Shown: positions 10,181 to 23,000 of the stretch, piece by piece
Numbering within the stretch: the stretch's first letter is position 1
Layout: every line of letters starts with the position of its first letter
From: Ichthyophonus hoferi
Lineage: Eukaryota > Opisthokonta > Ichthyosporea > Ichthyophonida > Ichthyophonidae
Reading direction: 5' to 3'
NCBI GenBank assembly: GCA_002751075.1
Contig: NAOQ01000598.1
Location: forward strand, 3,572 to 46,099
DNA length: 42,528 nt
Notes under the pieces: model-generated
Told to the model about the DNA's origin: nothing
Database searches by the model: none
Seen by the model: the letters and a program-made list of their open reading frames with translations, nothing else
Made by a program: the position numbers and the translations under genes

Positions 10181-11819
10181 AGGCCGCTCAATCTTTAATT
10201 AAGAAATATCATATTTCAGTTCTAAAGAAAAAGCAGAATCTTTATTAACACTTGACATGCAGTTAGCACAATCAACAGCCCCCACATTACTTATCGCCTC
10301 GGACATTAACGATGCCAATATTTTTAATCTATGCTTAGAAACAGGTAGATTTTCACTATTATTGCTAAGCACAGACTCGATCGTAATATTTCTCCTACCG
10401 TGGACATTAATTTTTAACCAAGCTGTTTCTATAGGATTCAACATTAGGCTATAGGGTCCAATCCTTAAAAAAGATTACCCTGGAATTTGGGTTCCAATAA
10501 AAAGAACTCTCTCTATTTGGTTATGTAATTTGCATTATCAATAATAATAACAGCAGCGGAGCCGTGATTTACTCTAGCAGCTTTAAAAAAAAATCTCATC
10601 CAGCAGCTTCTCTTGTAAGAGCCTATGCGTATTTCATGATGTAAAATCCCCATTGTACTTATACAGTCAACCATGTGAACATTAGCCCTTTTGTGCCAAC
10701 AGCAAAAGCATTGGCCTGTAGACCACGTGACGCTCGACCATTATGGAGAGATATATGCAGATGGAAATTGGTCTTATCCACATATAATATGGGTTTTCCC
10801 TGAGACAGATATTCCAACAACTTCCTTACGTAATCACGTCTCTTTCCCTTGTTAACCTCAGAACTGCCCCTTTCAGGTTCATTTATTATAAATTTAACAG
10901 TATACAATAAAGATTTTAAACGCTTGCTAACTGTCGGTATTGAAACTGTTATCCTAAATTGGGAAAAAAGGTAATCTTACTAATTTTTTAAGAGCTATTC
11001 TCGAATTATTCCCAATACAACTCTAAGAAATTACTATGATTTTCTGTAATTTTTCTAAACCGACGACCGCCTCTGCAGTCTTTTCGGTTACCCTCAATAA
11101 CTCGTCTATATGCAGTTTTTTTTTTCTGATACGGAGAGACTGACGGCTTAACTTTTCGAGTGACCCTGCAACTATCTGGATTCCTTTACGCCACCACTCA
11201 TCTTGTCGGGCTTTCGTACGGTGTCATGAGTTTAGTGTTGTGATTAATTTTAATTTATATTATTTGTTATATAGCTTAATTTTGTCTTTTAAACACTAAA
11301 ACGTTATCGGATTCGTTTTTGGTTTTTATTGAATATTTGGATGATTGTCAATGGAAGTTTAAAATGCACATTGAAATTTACGCAAGATTCCTATTGAGAA
11401 GATTAAAATTCCTGTGAAGGTAAAAAGGTAAAATGGCTCTTTCGCTATCTACCTCATTGGTGGACCTATTTTCAATTTTTCTGTTGGCGAGCCGATCTAT
11501 CAGATTAAAAGATATTATCAAATTAAAACATAATGTATTTAAATCACTATACAACCAATCTTCAGACACGTTTATTGATCTACCTATCTTGCACCACAAT
11601 TATTGATCTATCTACTATCTTGAGTCCCAATTATTGATCTATCTATTCTATTGAGCCACGATTGAACCTATATGTAATACCAAAAAATATATAAAAAAAG
11701 GTTGGCGTAAGTTACATAGATATATTTGTATACTAATATGAATTTATAATTCTTCCCTCTCCAATTACGTCAAATCTACGACGAATAGGCATGGAATCGT
11801 TCCCATTGCTTAGCGGCCT
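10181..11819 (-). mobile_element. Tc1/mariner-superfamily DNA transposon, degraded
   Basis: Decayed transposase remains lie on the minus strand. From N- to C-terminus I can read a helix-turn-helix region (RVIEGNRKDCRGGRRFRKIT at about 11110-11050), a linker (SIPTVSKRLKSLLYTVKF at about 10945-10890), RRDYVRKLLEYL, the first catalytic block LYVDKTNFHLHISLHNGRAS (about 10790-10730), a second block IIIDNANY (about 10550-10530), and the third block MLNPIETAWLKIN at 10444-10406. That is the DDE/D layout of Tc1-like enzymes. Possible ends: AGGCCGCT at 10181-10188 and its reverse complement at 11812-11819, each bordered by TA (10179-10180 and 11820-11821), the Tc1/mariner target duplication. With a 3-nt gap the inverted repeats extend into CAAT. 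The transposase frame is broken by several stops and frameshifts, so the copy is inactive. The last open segment (10199-10444) ends 18 bp from the left end. Confidence 0.75.
11565..11660. repeat. Three tandem units of about 30 bp near the right end of the Tc1-like element
   Basis: Three successive units start TTATTGATCTA followed by CTATCTTG- or TCTATTCTA-like sequence and a C/A-rich end (caccacaa, agtcccaa, agccacga). They lie inside the inferred right end of the transposon, where some families carry subterminal repeats that bind transposase; that role is inference. Confidence 0.7.
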
Positions 11820-11821
11820 TA

Positions 11822-12560
11822 AAGCTCTGAGCCTCTATCCAATAGGCAACCTTAATTTAATTATACCGAAATAAAGCTTTTCAGTTGCAACTATCTATTT
11901 GTAAGTATCGTATCACTAACTCTCCAATGAGCCTTAAGTATAAAGATAGATAAAATTAACCAATGAGATAGCGTAGTCCAAGGTTAATTATTCACCGACA
12001 GATTGAAACCTTCCAATAGGGACAAAATAAACCTAAACAATAAAAATGGCCCGAGTTCGTAGTAGCTATGTAACCCTTTTAGAACCAGCAAAGGGAAATT
12101 CCATTGAGATAGTAGCACTATAAAGTAATTTTATTCTATATTGAAGAAAAAAGGAGCAAGAGAAGAGCAAAAAACAAGACAACTTAAATTGAGGCCATGC
12201 CTGCATTCTTTCAAGTAATATTGAGCAAGAATGTGGTAAGCACCTAAACCAATATGTTCCAAGCGGTTGATTGGCGGTAAATCTTGATAATATAATGGTA
12301 CAAGTATTCACCAATCATATATTTTACGTATACACCTACAGACTATATAATAACTCGATACGCACATGCATATCAATCTTAATAAAGTGATGGCCTGTAA
12401 GGTAGTTTTATTACTTTTACTTCCATACCAATAGAAAAGGTTATTAATCTTAATCAATTGCGTGACCCAAAGCTAGCTTCAACAGCGCTTACTCATTTGA
12501 TACTCATCATTTTAATGCTAGATTTTTTATTAATTTATTTATTTATTGAAAATAGTGACC
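11822..12560. other. AT-rich spacer upstream of the PH-like orphan gene
   Basis: No supported gene. It carries several CCAAT/ATTGG pentamers (for example 11838-11842, 11933, 11960). The promoter of the gene at 12561 should lie in its right part, which ends in an A/T run just before the start codon. Confidence 0.5.
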
Positions 12561-13606
12561 ATGGACACTTCAAGAAAACATCCTAGAACGTTAGCTCTTC
12601 TCCAAGATAGCCTTTTACTTAATAGAACGAACGACAGAAACAGTCTGGGGTCATGGGTGGCCGGTACAGGGGCTGTTGATGAAAATATTAGCAGCATTAG
12701 TGAAGAAAGCATTGCAGAATGCCGTTTAGAGTTTAACACGTTTCCCGTTAACAGTTGTTCTACTATCCAAACACCAGTTGATTTTAAAGCCGAGGATTTA
12801 CCAACACCGCATATAAACATGCCTGACGAGGGAGAAAAAACCCATGGTTTCAGTGATCAATATATTGGTGACATGGTAAGTCAAGGAAAGCACTTTCGCA
12901 TTCCTATTCGTAGAAAGTGTAGCTACGACTGTATTCAAATGTCTGTCATAGTTACAGACAATGGAGGGCGCCTTAAAAAGAAGTATCATGTTGGAGAAAT
13001 TCAGGTAAGCGCTTATTATTTATTTTTTTGCTATTGTTTATTAGGGAGGTATCCATTTTTATTGTTACACAGGCATAATGAATTATGGCCTCTTTACATA
13101 TCATACAAAATAAAATTTTAAAGTTCATGCTAATGTAGAACCAAAAAATTGCTGACGGATGTAAAACTTTAGACGGTGGTCAGTGGTCTTTGACTTAGTT
13201 TTTTGCACGTTTTATTTTGTTTGGTTTGTACTTCGTCTACACAGTGTGTATTGTTTGCCGAAGGAGTAGGAGATAGCAAAAAAATATAAAATTGTTCATA
13301 ATCTATTGGCATTTAAATCCCTTTTTTCTTATGCTATGCCTTTCTTTACAGGTATTTCGTAAGGTTAAAGATACACCCGCGCCCACCTTAGAAATGGTAG
13401 TAGGTGGCCGAATACGCAGAATTGAATTTGATTCAGAAAAGGACCAACAAGAATGGTATACAAAACTGCAGCAGGAAAAGGTGAAAGTGATTCGTGCAGA
13501 TGAAGAAAAGAACAATCTTAACCCGGGTTATGGTCGTCTTGGAAAGCGCGCTAATGTTAAACGAAAAGGACTATGGAAATTTCGAAAGAATATTTTAGAG
13601 GAATGA
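12561..13606 (+). CDS. Orphan two-exon protein with a PH-like pattern, 232 aa
   Basis: Exons 12561-13004 and 13352-13606, joined by a phase-0 intron (CAG|gtaagc ... tttacag|GTA), give 232 residues. I chose the ATG at 12561 because gtgaccATGG is a strong start context. I do not recognise the family. Residues about 105-190 look like a pleckstrin-homology-type fold: beta-like segments FRIPIRRK, CIQMSVIVTDNGG, KKKYHVGEIQVFRKV and TLEMVVGGRIRRIEF, then a helix DSEKDQQEWYTKLQQE with a Trp (W183) where PH domains have their conserved Trp. The N-terminal 100 residues are Ser/Thr/Glu-rich and probably disordered. The C-terminus (about 205-230) is strongly basic, including RLGKRANVKRKGLWKFRK, and could be a nuclear or membrane-lipid contact. 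PH assignment is pattern-based inference; the gene structure is well supported by frame continuity over the junction. Confidence 0.65.
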
Positions 13607-13698
13607 TATTTTTTAATTAATTATTTAGGCACGTCGAGTGTGGATAATGCAGACAAAATGAAGACGAAGAGAGGGAGCATATGGAGTTTATCGCTACC

Positions 13699-14240
13699 TG
13701 TTACGAGATTGTTAACTATGAATGAAACACGTAGTTCAAATTGATTTTTCAATACATAGTGTGTAATAACGTACATTAGTGAATCGGCTAATACGTCATT
13801 CAGATAAGGAAACAGTAGTGTAATCTTATTGAGATAAGATTAGACATTCCTAGTAGGTCTCTGTTACCTTTCATATATTGTATTAGTCAATAAGAATATT
13901 TTTGGTCGGTTCCATTTAAATTATTGAATATAAACAATACGAGTGTTAACCAAAAACTAAAATCCACTGTAAAACAAAGAATTAAAGAAAACAGCAATTA
14001 ATAATGAAGGCCCGACCGCTCACACATATGCGGCCCCCAGCACACCCGGGTATGTGCAGCAACCCCGTATGCCTGCGTACACATGCATTACCGTTATAGG
14101 CCAATGCGAATATGTTTGTGACACACGAAACTATGCATTCATTTAATATTTGTTGAACAATATCGTAACACATATCTATATATATATTCTTATCATACAA
14201 CACTTAATTAGTGACCCCAAAGCCTGTGGACAAGTCGCTA
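13699..14240 (+). repeat. LTR-like dispersed repeat, copy 2 (fossil, family unassigned)
   Basis: Partner of 1571-2056, same orientation, starting TGTTACGAGATTG and running to the GTGGACAAGTC segment. The middle part (after GAAGGCCCG) is GC-richer and has its own short CACACATATGCGG-like segments not seen in copy 1. It begins about 90 bp after the stop of the PH-like gene. No internal coding region or clear target duplication. Diverged, so old. Confidence 0.5.
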
Positions 14241-15393
14241 AATATACTACGGATTGCTTTACTATCTTTTGATTATGATGAGATTCTATCCGCTTTTTCC
14301 CTATGGTTGAAAAGATACTGCAAGTACTTCTACTTACATGTTTGTATATAAAGGTTTACTAAACAAACAATGTGAACTGTGTAGTGTGGGTGTTGTTATA
14401 TTTTACAAAACCCCATATTATACAATATAGTACTTGCTTGTTACATAAGAATATAAGTACATAAACTTCATTACAACGACTGGTTTGTGAGGCAAACATA
14501 GGCCTATATTAATTAGTACTAGTTAGACCTCGAAGGCAATAGGTGTTTTGCATTCAAATGAATAAAAATTGTTTTACATTGAGATATGCCGTGTTTATTG
14601 TCTGAACAACTGGTTGTTAATGTATTATTATTCTTTAATATATAAAACAACGTATACTCGTATCATCTAGGCTAGGGGATTATTTCTATGTATGTACTAA
14701 GTAAATTTCAAAATAAATGCTTAAAACATCAGGGGTTGTAGTTTTCCAAATATAACACAATTAATGTAATGTTTGTTATTTAAAAATTAAAATTATCCTA
14801 ATTACTAGTTTAAAATTGCAACTGATTTAAGTTACTGCGATAATAGATGGGCACTCTGCAAGAATTTTCTAATGGTTTGACTCTGCTAGGCTTAACTAGT
14901 TTGTCTTCTATTAAAGAATCTGAATGATAATAAATTTCATAAAAATTTAAGCATTTATTGATGACGGAAAATTGCAATAACAAACAGTAGCCGTACCTTT
15001 ATTATTATTTGGGAACCTATTATATACATAAAATGGTGAAACACCAATAGGCAACGTTCTGATTGTTTTGTGGTATCTGGAAGTACTGAATCACTGGGGC
15101 ATAGATCAGTATTTATGTTGTGATATAGGCTAGTATAGGCATATGCTACGAGTATATTATAAGTATCAATGTGTGTATAGAACTGAATAGTTTTATACAA
15201 TGCACTACTTGAGAGTATAGGTCTAGTTGAATTGGCAATATCGACTTTTATGTAAAATTTATTACTTTAGTAGTGCGACACAATAATATATATTTTAGGT
15301 GTGGTTAAAATTTTCTCATTTTTATATACATATATATACTACAAGCCAAAAAAAAGTAGCCGTGAAAACCTAAAACATCCGCCGAGCCGGATT
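14241..15393. other. AT-rich intergenic region left of gap 1
   Basis: No supported gene or RNA. The open frames here are short and of random composition. The last 16 bases before the gap (15378-15393) form one arm of an inverted repeat, listed separately. Confidence 0.55.
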
Positions 15394-16219
15394 NNNNNNN
15401 NNNNNNNNNNNNNNNNNNNNNNNNNNNNNNNNNNNNNNNNNNNNNNNNNNNNNNNNNNNNNNNNNNNNNNNNNNNNNNNNNNNNNNNNNNNNNNNNNNNN
15501 NNNNNNNNNNNNNNNNNNNNNNNNNNNNNNNNNNNNNNNNNNNNNNNNNNNNNNNNNNNNNNNNNNNNNNNNNNNNNNNNNNNNNNNNNNNNNNNNNNNN
15601 NNNNNNNNNNNNNNNNNNNNNNNNNNNNNNNNNNNNNNNNNNNNNNNNNNNNNNNNNNNNNNNNNNNNNNNNNNNNNNNNNNNNNNNNNNNNNNNNNNNN
15701 NNNNNNNNNNNNNNNNNNNNNNNNNNNNNNNNNNNNNNNNNNNNNNNNNNNNNNNNNNNNNNNNNNNNNNNNNNNNNNNNNNNNNNNNNNNNNNNNNNNN
15801 NNNNNNNNNNNNNNNNNNNNNNNNNNNNNNNNNNNNNNNNNNNNNNNNNNNNNNNNNNNNNNNNNNNNNNNNNNNNNNNNNNNNNNNNNNNNNNNNNNNN
15901 NNNNNNNNNNNNNNNNNNNNNNNNNNNNNNNNNNNNNNNNNNNNNNNNNNNNNNNNNNNNNNNNNNNNNNNNNNNNNNNNNNNNNNNNNNNNNNNNNNNN
16001 NNNNNNNNNNNNNNNNNNNNNNNNNNNNNNNNNNNNNNNNNNNNNNNNNNNNNNNNNNNNNNNNNNNNNNNNNNNNNNNNNNNNNNNNNNNNNNNNNNNN
16101 NNNNNNNNNNNNNNNNNNNNNNNNNNNNNNNNNNNNNNNNNNNNNNNNNNNNNNNNNNNNNNNNNNNNNNNNNNNNNNNNNNNNNNNNNNNNNNNNNNNN
16201 NNNAATCCGGCTCGGCGGA
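15378..16219. repeat. GC-rich 16-bp inverted repeat bordering gap 1
   Basis: The arm TCCGCCGAGCCGGATT at 15378-15393 is exactly the reverse complement of 16204-16219, and both arms touch the run of Ns. Eleven of the 16 bases are G or C in an otherwise AT-rich area. This looks like the ends of an unassembled element with inverted termini, or a larger palindrome that the assembly could not cross. Confidence 0.85.
15394..16203. other. Assembly gap 1 (810 N)
   Basis: Run of 810 undetermined bases. The true size and content are unknown; any open frame spanning it is an artefact. Confidence 0.99.
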
Positions 16220-17054
16220 AATATCTTTAGTTTTTCTGTTTATATATTTTTATAGAATTATATTGAGTCCCCTACAATGCCTTGTTTATGGAATGGTGAG
16301 CGTTTCCTACAGTCTTACAGAAAAATATCATGCCATGTACTTGATTTCCTTTTTAATTATGGCGTTGTTGTTTATATGATTGTGTTTCAATTTAATCTTC
16401 AGGCCAATAGAATTTGAGAATGTGCGTCATCGCTATGTGATGCGCACAGTTAACCAATAAAATTTATTGTAATTAGATAGTTAAATTAATGCAATTAATA
16501 TCACAGTAAACCAGGCTTACTATGAAAGACCAAAAAAATAAATAATATTATTTACATACTTTTAAAAAAAAAGGGAAAAAAAAAAGAAAAAAAAAATTGT
16601 TAAGCAAAGGATATTAAACTATTTACATTCATTTACTTTGTGGCGCGCTCATATTTCTTCATACCGGGTGTCACGTTCGCTCTTTGTGTGATTTGTAATT
16701 CTATCCGAAGGCTAATCATTTTACCATAATACATACTTAAAGATCTTATTATCTGGAAAAAATTAAAATATCAGTGAAATACGCAATAATATTTAGAAAC
16801 ACAATAATTACTTATTGGAATTATTATTATCAAGTGATAGAATGCTTGGATAACTAAATGAAATTTTAGCAATTTTAAAGGATGCTTTATTATATAAAAG
16901 ACATTTAGGATATGTTTACATAAGGCTCACGAACATGCCAGCCCTAAAACAATAATAAACAAACAACGAGTAGGAGATATGTTGATGTTACAGGCTAAGG
17001 GTCAATTGCCATTGGACTTTTTACTTATTATTGTACTTTGTCATACAGAGAAAC
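16220..17054. other. Spacer and probable promoter / 5' UTR of the serA-type gene
   Basis: AT-rich with A-runs at 16560-16600. Just before the start codon, tgtcatacag|agaaacATG has the form of a splice acceptor (AG at 17047-17048), so an untranslated first exon may lie in this region. No other gene is visible. Confidence 0.5.
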
Positions 17055-20000
17055 ATGGGGGTAACAGCAGTTCAAAAGCACCCAGAAACATCTTTCCCTA
17101 AGAAGAAGATTAAGATTTTACTTCTTGAAAATATCCATATAAAGGCATTTAATCTTTTCAATGAACAGTTTCATGTGAGTTTTTGTATGTACGTGTACAC
17201 AGCATATATTGTAATATATAAGAAGATATAGTTATTGCCATACTATGATTGTAGGAATACTTAAAAGGCTTCCCTCTATATACCGCCAATGATTTGAACT
17301 GTCAATATTTTCAATTTAATTTAAATCAAATAATCCAAGTTTGTAGAAACCCCTTTAAATAAATGATTTGATTCTTATCATCCATTTACATGCCTGCTCT
17401 TCTATTTTGTGCGGATAAGGGTATTTTGGATGATAAAGGAAAATGAAAAGAAGTTAGCTATGTGATAAATTATTAGTATGCACATATCTATCAATGGTGA
17501 CATCAAATGTGTTTATTTTTTCTAGTTTTATAGGGCAAACGTACTGATATCCTCTCATATTTCCTTAGTGTATAAAGCGGTTAAATGTATTTTTAAATAT
17601 ATGTTTTAGACTCTTTTATATATATGCAAAAAATAGTTATATAGAGTTAAAGGGGAATCATATCCCTTTACTGGCTGGTTTATTTTTTAGAAGTCATGCT
17701 TTGATGCCTTGTAGTTTTAGTTACAATTTCTTCATTCAGCTATATCGTAGTCTTTGCTTCTCGGCCTTACCTGATTACTGAAATAATGTAATAATACATT
17801 GAATTATTGTTATCTAGGTCATTATGTTTATTGTACCAATTATGGATACAAGTCAATTTAATTATATAAAAGTATTATACTTATTACTAATCATTATCTT
17901 CAGAGTAAAGCAAGCATTTTTGTATCAACATGTTTTTGACCTCTAACCCATCATAATATTAATGATTATACAAATATAATATTATATATTATAATGAGTT
18001 GAGCTACAGTTACTTAAAAAGAAGTTTGAACTATTCAGAACCATCTTTTATGGGATAGTGGGTGTGGTAATATATAATGAGAATAGGGAAATTCAAAGCA
18101 TTTGACAACATATACATAGTCGTTGTTAATAAAGCTAACCACTACAGGAGATCATTACAAAGTAGTGTAATTTAAACTAATTACCTACTGACAGCTGTTA
18201 TATATCGTTAATAACAGTATATAATGCCCAACCGATTGAAGCGCGGACCATGGTTGCTGTATCGATTTTTGTTTTTTGGCTTTTATTTAAAAAAACTGGT
18301 CAGTTATGAAGTATGCAAGCAAATAAATTAAAGGTTTTCTAAAAAAATAAAAATGATCTACGAATTAACAATAACAATCTATATAATATTATATATTACT
18401 AGTTTACCTTCAAAGGCAAGGACACTAGGGGGAAGGGAGTAGGGCGTTATTAATATGTCCTTCCTCATTCAGGTTGAAAGCTATCCAGGCTCCATGCAAG
18501 GAGAGGAACTAATTAAAAAAATTAAAACCGTGCACGTAATTGGTATAAGGTAGGTTTTATTTTTATTTTTGCTACTATCATCATGTTATACTGTATATCT
18601 ATGCAAGAGAATAAAATAACTCTTTTATTTTATTTATCTATCTTGATGGTCCATGCCCGAAGTGTTTACTATATCACCATAATAAAATAGAGTAGAGACA
18701 TATCTAGGAGCTGAAATTGGTACATTACAATTGGAAAACAGATACTAACCTTATACATATAGGAGTAAGACACAAGTTACTAAGGAGGTTTTGGACCATG
18801 CTGAGCGTCTTCTTGCTATTGGCTGCTTCTGCATTGGGACTAATCAAGTCGATCTCACAGCCGCTGCTGCTAAAGGGGTTGTTATTTCTGCCCCTACCAA
18901 CCTATCTATACTTCCATCTATAAATAAATACATATATGCATACACACATACACATAACATTTCAGCTGTAATAGCATCTTTCCATCATCTAACATATAGT
19001 ATTATGGGTACAGGTACCTGTGTTTAACTCACCCTACAGCAATAGCCGTAGTGTTGGTGAGTCACCCTCCTTCCGCACTTTCTTTATATTATATATACCT
19101 GGGTAGGGCATGGTGTAGTATGCATGCATGATAGTATGATAGTATATGTATATGTATGTATGTATGATGTATGTATGTAATATGTATGTATGTATATATG
19201 TATGGATCACTCTACCTGTACACCCTCTCTATATTTCTTCCTGCACTCCCTTCAACAACCCTTTCCCTTTCATAATATACAATTATCTATCTCACTATGC
19301 TCTGTCTGTTCCATACCTTTATATTAAATGTTCTAAGTGTTGATATAATCCCTCTCTTTCTTTACCTTTAACCATTTCTATCTTTTCCCTTCGTGCCCTA
19401 CCAACTTAACATATTATTTCAATTGCCTTATTTAGAAAAAGGAGACAAAATACATCAATCAAGTCTTAAATTATTTTTCTATTGACTTATTATTATCTAT
19501 TTTATGCCTAGCGGAGTTAATAATTGGTCAGATTATCTCATTGGCCCGTCAATTGGGAGATCGTAATAGAGAGCTACATGCAGGAAATTGGATAAAGGTA
19601 CCTTGTATTTGTATAGGGGAAGGAAGGGATAAAGGAGGGAGAAAAGGAGAGAGAAGGAGAGAAGGATTGAGGGAGAGAGGAAGAGATAGAAGAATGATAA
19701 GAAAGAAAGGAAGAAAGAGAAATATTACAAATTAATTAGTCAAAATGATTTGCTGTGCCTTGAACAGTGTATGACCGTTTGTTTTGATTAGTATATGATT
19801 AAGTGTTAAACTTATATAACTAATGATAGCAATTACTTAAGCCATTTTCAAAAAGGAAACTTTAACTAACAAGATATTACTAGAATATCAATAACCACCA
19901 GACATATCTATGATATGTTATTACCACAGCGAATATATTTTCAGCAGTAACTATAACTATGTCTATAATAATCCTCGCATCAATAAGAGCTTCTCTCCCT

Positions 20001-23000
20001 ATCAACTGAGTTAGTTTGCAGTTTTAAAGGTTTTCGTCTGGTTTTAATTTTCTGCTTTAAAAGGCTTTGCATAGTCAGAGTGAGCGCATGGAGCACGTCT
20101 TTGTATAAAAGGTTGTATATAACACAACATGATATAGAGGATTGAGATGGTGCCACATTAAATCTAATATTCTATTTACCGCAGATATCAAAAGCATGTC
20201 GGGAGATCCGTGGAAAGACATTAGGTAAGTATTAATAAAGTATTATAGTATATTATAGTGTAGTAGTGGTAGTAATATTGTACTATAGTATATTATATTG
20301 TATTCATGAGAATAATAATGTATTATAAGATAGAAGGTATATTATATTACATATGTATATTATGTATTTATATAATACTGTTCTTGTTTTTTAAAGGTAT
20401 ATGCAATCCTTTATCATATATGTGTTTGTTTGTTTGATATTGTATTCCTATATTATGTTTATATTGCTATCACCCTTTTATGTATTTATAGACCGGGGAA
20501 TATATAGCCATATATAGAATATATAATTAGGTTTATAGCCATATACAGTACATACAATTAGTTGTATAACCATATATAGTATTTATTATATATATTTAGG
20601 CGTACATATAACCATATATAGTATTCTGTTTATTTGCACTAATCAACACCTTATAACATGTTTTTTTTTTTCATTGTTTTTTATCCCTCACTCCCCTTCT
20701 ATATATCTATATATACATACATACCTGTGCCTACCAATCATCTTAGTTCATTAATTTTTTTAAATATTGTCTCATTTAACAACCTACCCCACTATGTTAT
20801 ATACTTATAATTATGGAGGATATAAAGCAATATCATGGGATACTAATTATGTATATATGTTGCAGGGATCGTTGGATATGGCCACATTGGCTCACAGGTA
20901 GGGAGGAGTGTAATAGACATACAATGTGATACTCTCATAATGAAAGGGCTATATTTATCTATATATATATCTGTATGTATGTACATGTACGTGTATGCCT
21001 TTATGTATATGTGTTTGTAGGTATGTATGAGTATATGTGTAAATATGTACATGTATGTATAATCATTGTAGTGATAATGAAACTAACACAATACCCTTTA
21101 CCCTCGACCCTATGTCTATCCTATATCTACCTTATATATGCCATATTCTCTATACCCTACTATAATATGATCTAGCTGTCAGTGCTAGCAGAATCTATGG
21201 GAATGCACACTATATTCTACGATATTGTTCCCACGTTGGCCCTAGGAAACTCTAAAGCTGAAAGTATGACTAGAATACTGTATAATAGTATATTGTATAT
21301 AGAAATATATATATTTCATTCAATCCTCCTGTTGCTTTAAGGACGTCTTCCCTATCGCTCTTATCCTTATCTATCTATTATACTTTATATCGTTTATAAT
21401 TTGTTCCCTTTTGCATCACCCCACTTACTCTTATCGTTCTCAGTGTTTTATTGCATTACTATTTATAATTTATAAAATTATAATTACATCCATCTAATAA
21501 ATGATACACGTTTCTTAGTCACACTTCATTTCACCAATCAGAATCTCTCAATGATCTATTACGTACAGCTGATTGGGTAACTCTACACGTGCCTGCCACC
21601 CCCGCCACCGTCAATATGATTGGTATTCCTTTTTCTTACCCCTTACTCCTCACCCCTTGTAGGATGTGTGCTATGGACGTAGAACACATTGCTATTTCTC
21701 GTCATTATGAGGTCACGGTTGATCTTAAATCTATGCACATACTCCATTTTGGGATGGGGCACACACTAGCATTAATTTTAAAATTTTAAAATGGATAGGT
21801 GCGCCAGTTATCTTGATTAGTTCTTTTAAAATTAATGCCATCTAATCTTTCTGCTTTCATTTATGACATACCCCTGCTAGTTAGATGTCTAGATAGGGTT
21901 ATTGCCACGGTAATAGGGAGAGGAAGGAACCAGTCAAGACTAATAATAGATCTGGATGGGCGGAGGTAGGTATGGAGCAACTTAGGACTATGAAGCCTGG
22001 GGCCTACTTAATGAATGCTAGCCGAGGGAATGTGGTAAGTAGGCTGAGGGGTTGGTGCAAGACAATCTTCTACTAGGCCATTCCATGCTATTCTATAGCA
22101 CTACTTCTATTTTACCTTTTCTCTCTCATTAGACCATCCTCTTATCTCCTCTCACACTCACATGCTCTTTCCCTTCTTTCTATCCCTATACCCTACCCAC
22201 TATCCCTCATGTCCTATATGTTGCATACTGCATCCTCTCTAATATCCCCTATGTACAATGCACTATTTACTATGTTCTCTATATTATATACTGTGTACTG
22301 TATACTCTCTACCATGTACTATGTACTATCCACTATGCCTCCTGCTTTCTGCTCTATGCAGGTGGATATAGAGGCCCTCAGTCAAGTCCTTGTCTCCGGG
22401 CATTTATCAGGGGCCTATGTAGATGTTTTCCCATCCGAACCTAAAGAGAATGGAGCAGGGTTCCATACACCTCTTATGGGCCTGGATAATGTCCTGCTGA
22501 CCCCCCATATAGGTAGGAAGGAACATAGGAACAAGCCTCTCGAATCTGATATGATATTACATACAGCGTGCGGCTGTAGTACCGTCTTACTATACTACTA
22601 TATGACAATATTACTGTATGACTATATTACCATATGACTATATCACTACGTCACCATATAACTATATCACTATATTATATATTGCTATATGACTGTATTG
22701 CTATGTAGCTATATTAATGTACTATTATGTAATTGTTTAGCACTGCAAGTATATACCACTACGTACAAACCATTAGTCAAATATAAGTAGGCATGCATAT
22801 ACATGTATATACATACGTATACAAACACTACGCGTTTTTTTTCATTTGAAATCCCTCTCTGTCTTGGTATCCAATCATTATCCCTCATTTAGTATCCCAC
22901 CCAACACCTTGTTATGATAGGCGGATCTACAGAGGAGGCCCAAAGGGCCATTGGTATAGAGGTGGCAACAAAAACCATTCGTTTTATCAACGAGGGCTGC

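Noticed and set aside
15301-16230. 309-codon open frame
   Set aside because: Almost entirely undetermined bases of gap 1.
17031-17054. Upstream extension of the serA N-terminus
   Set aside because: The in-frame extension begins at a non-ATG codon and crosses a likely splice acceptor; the ATG at 17055 gives the family length.
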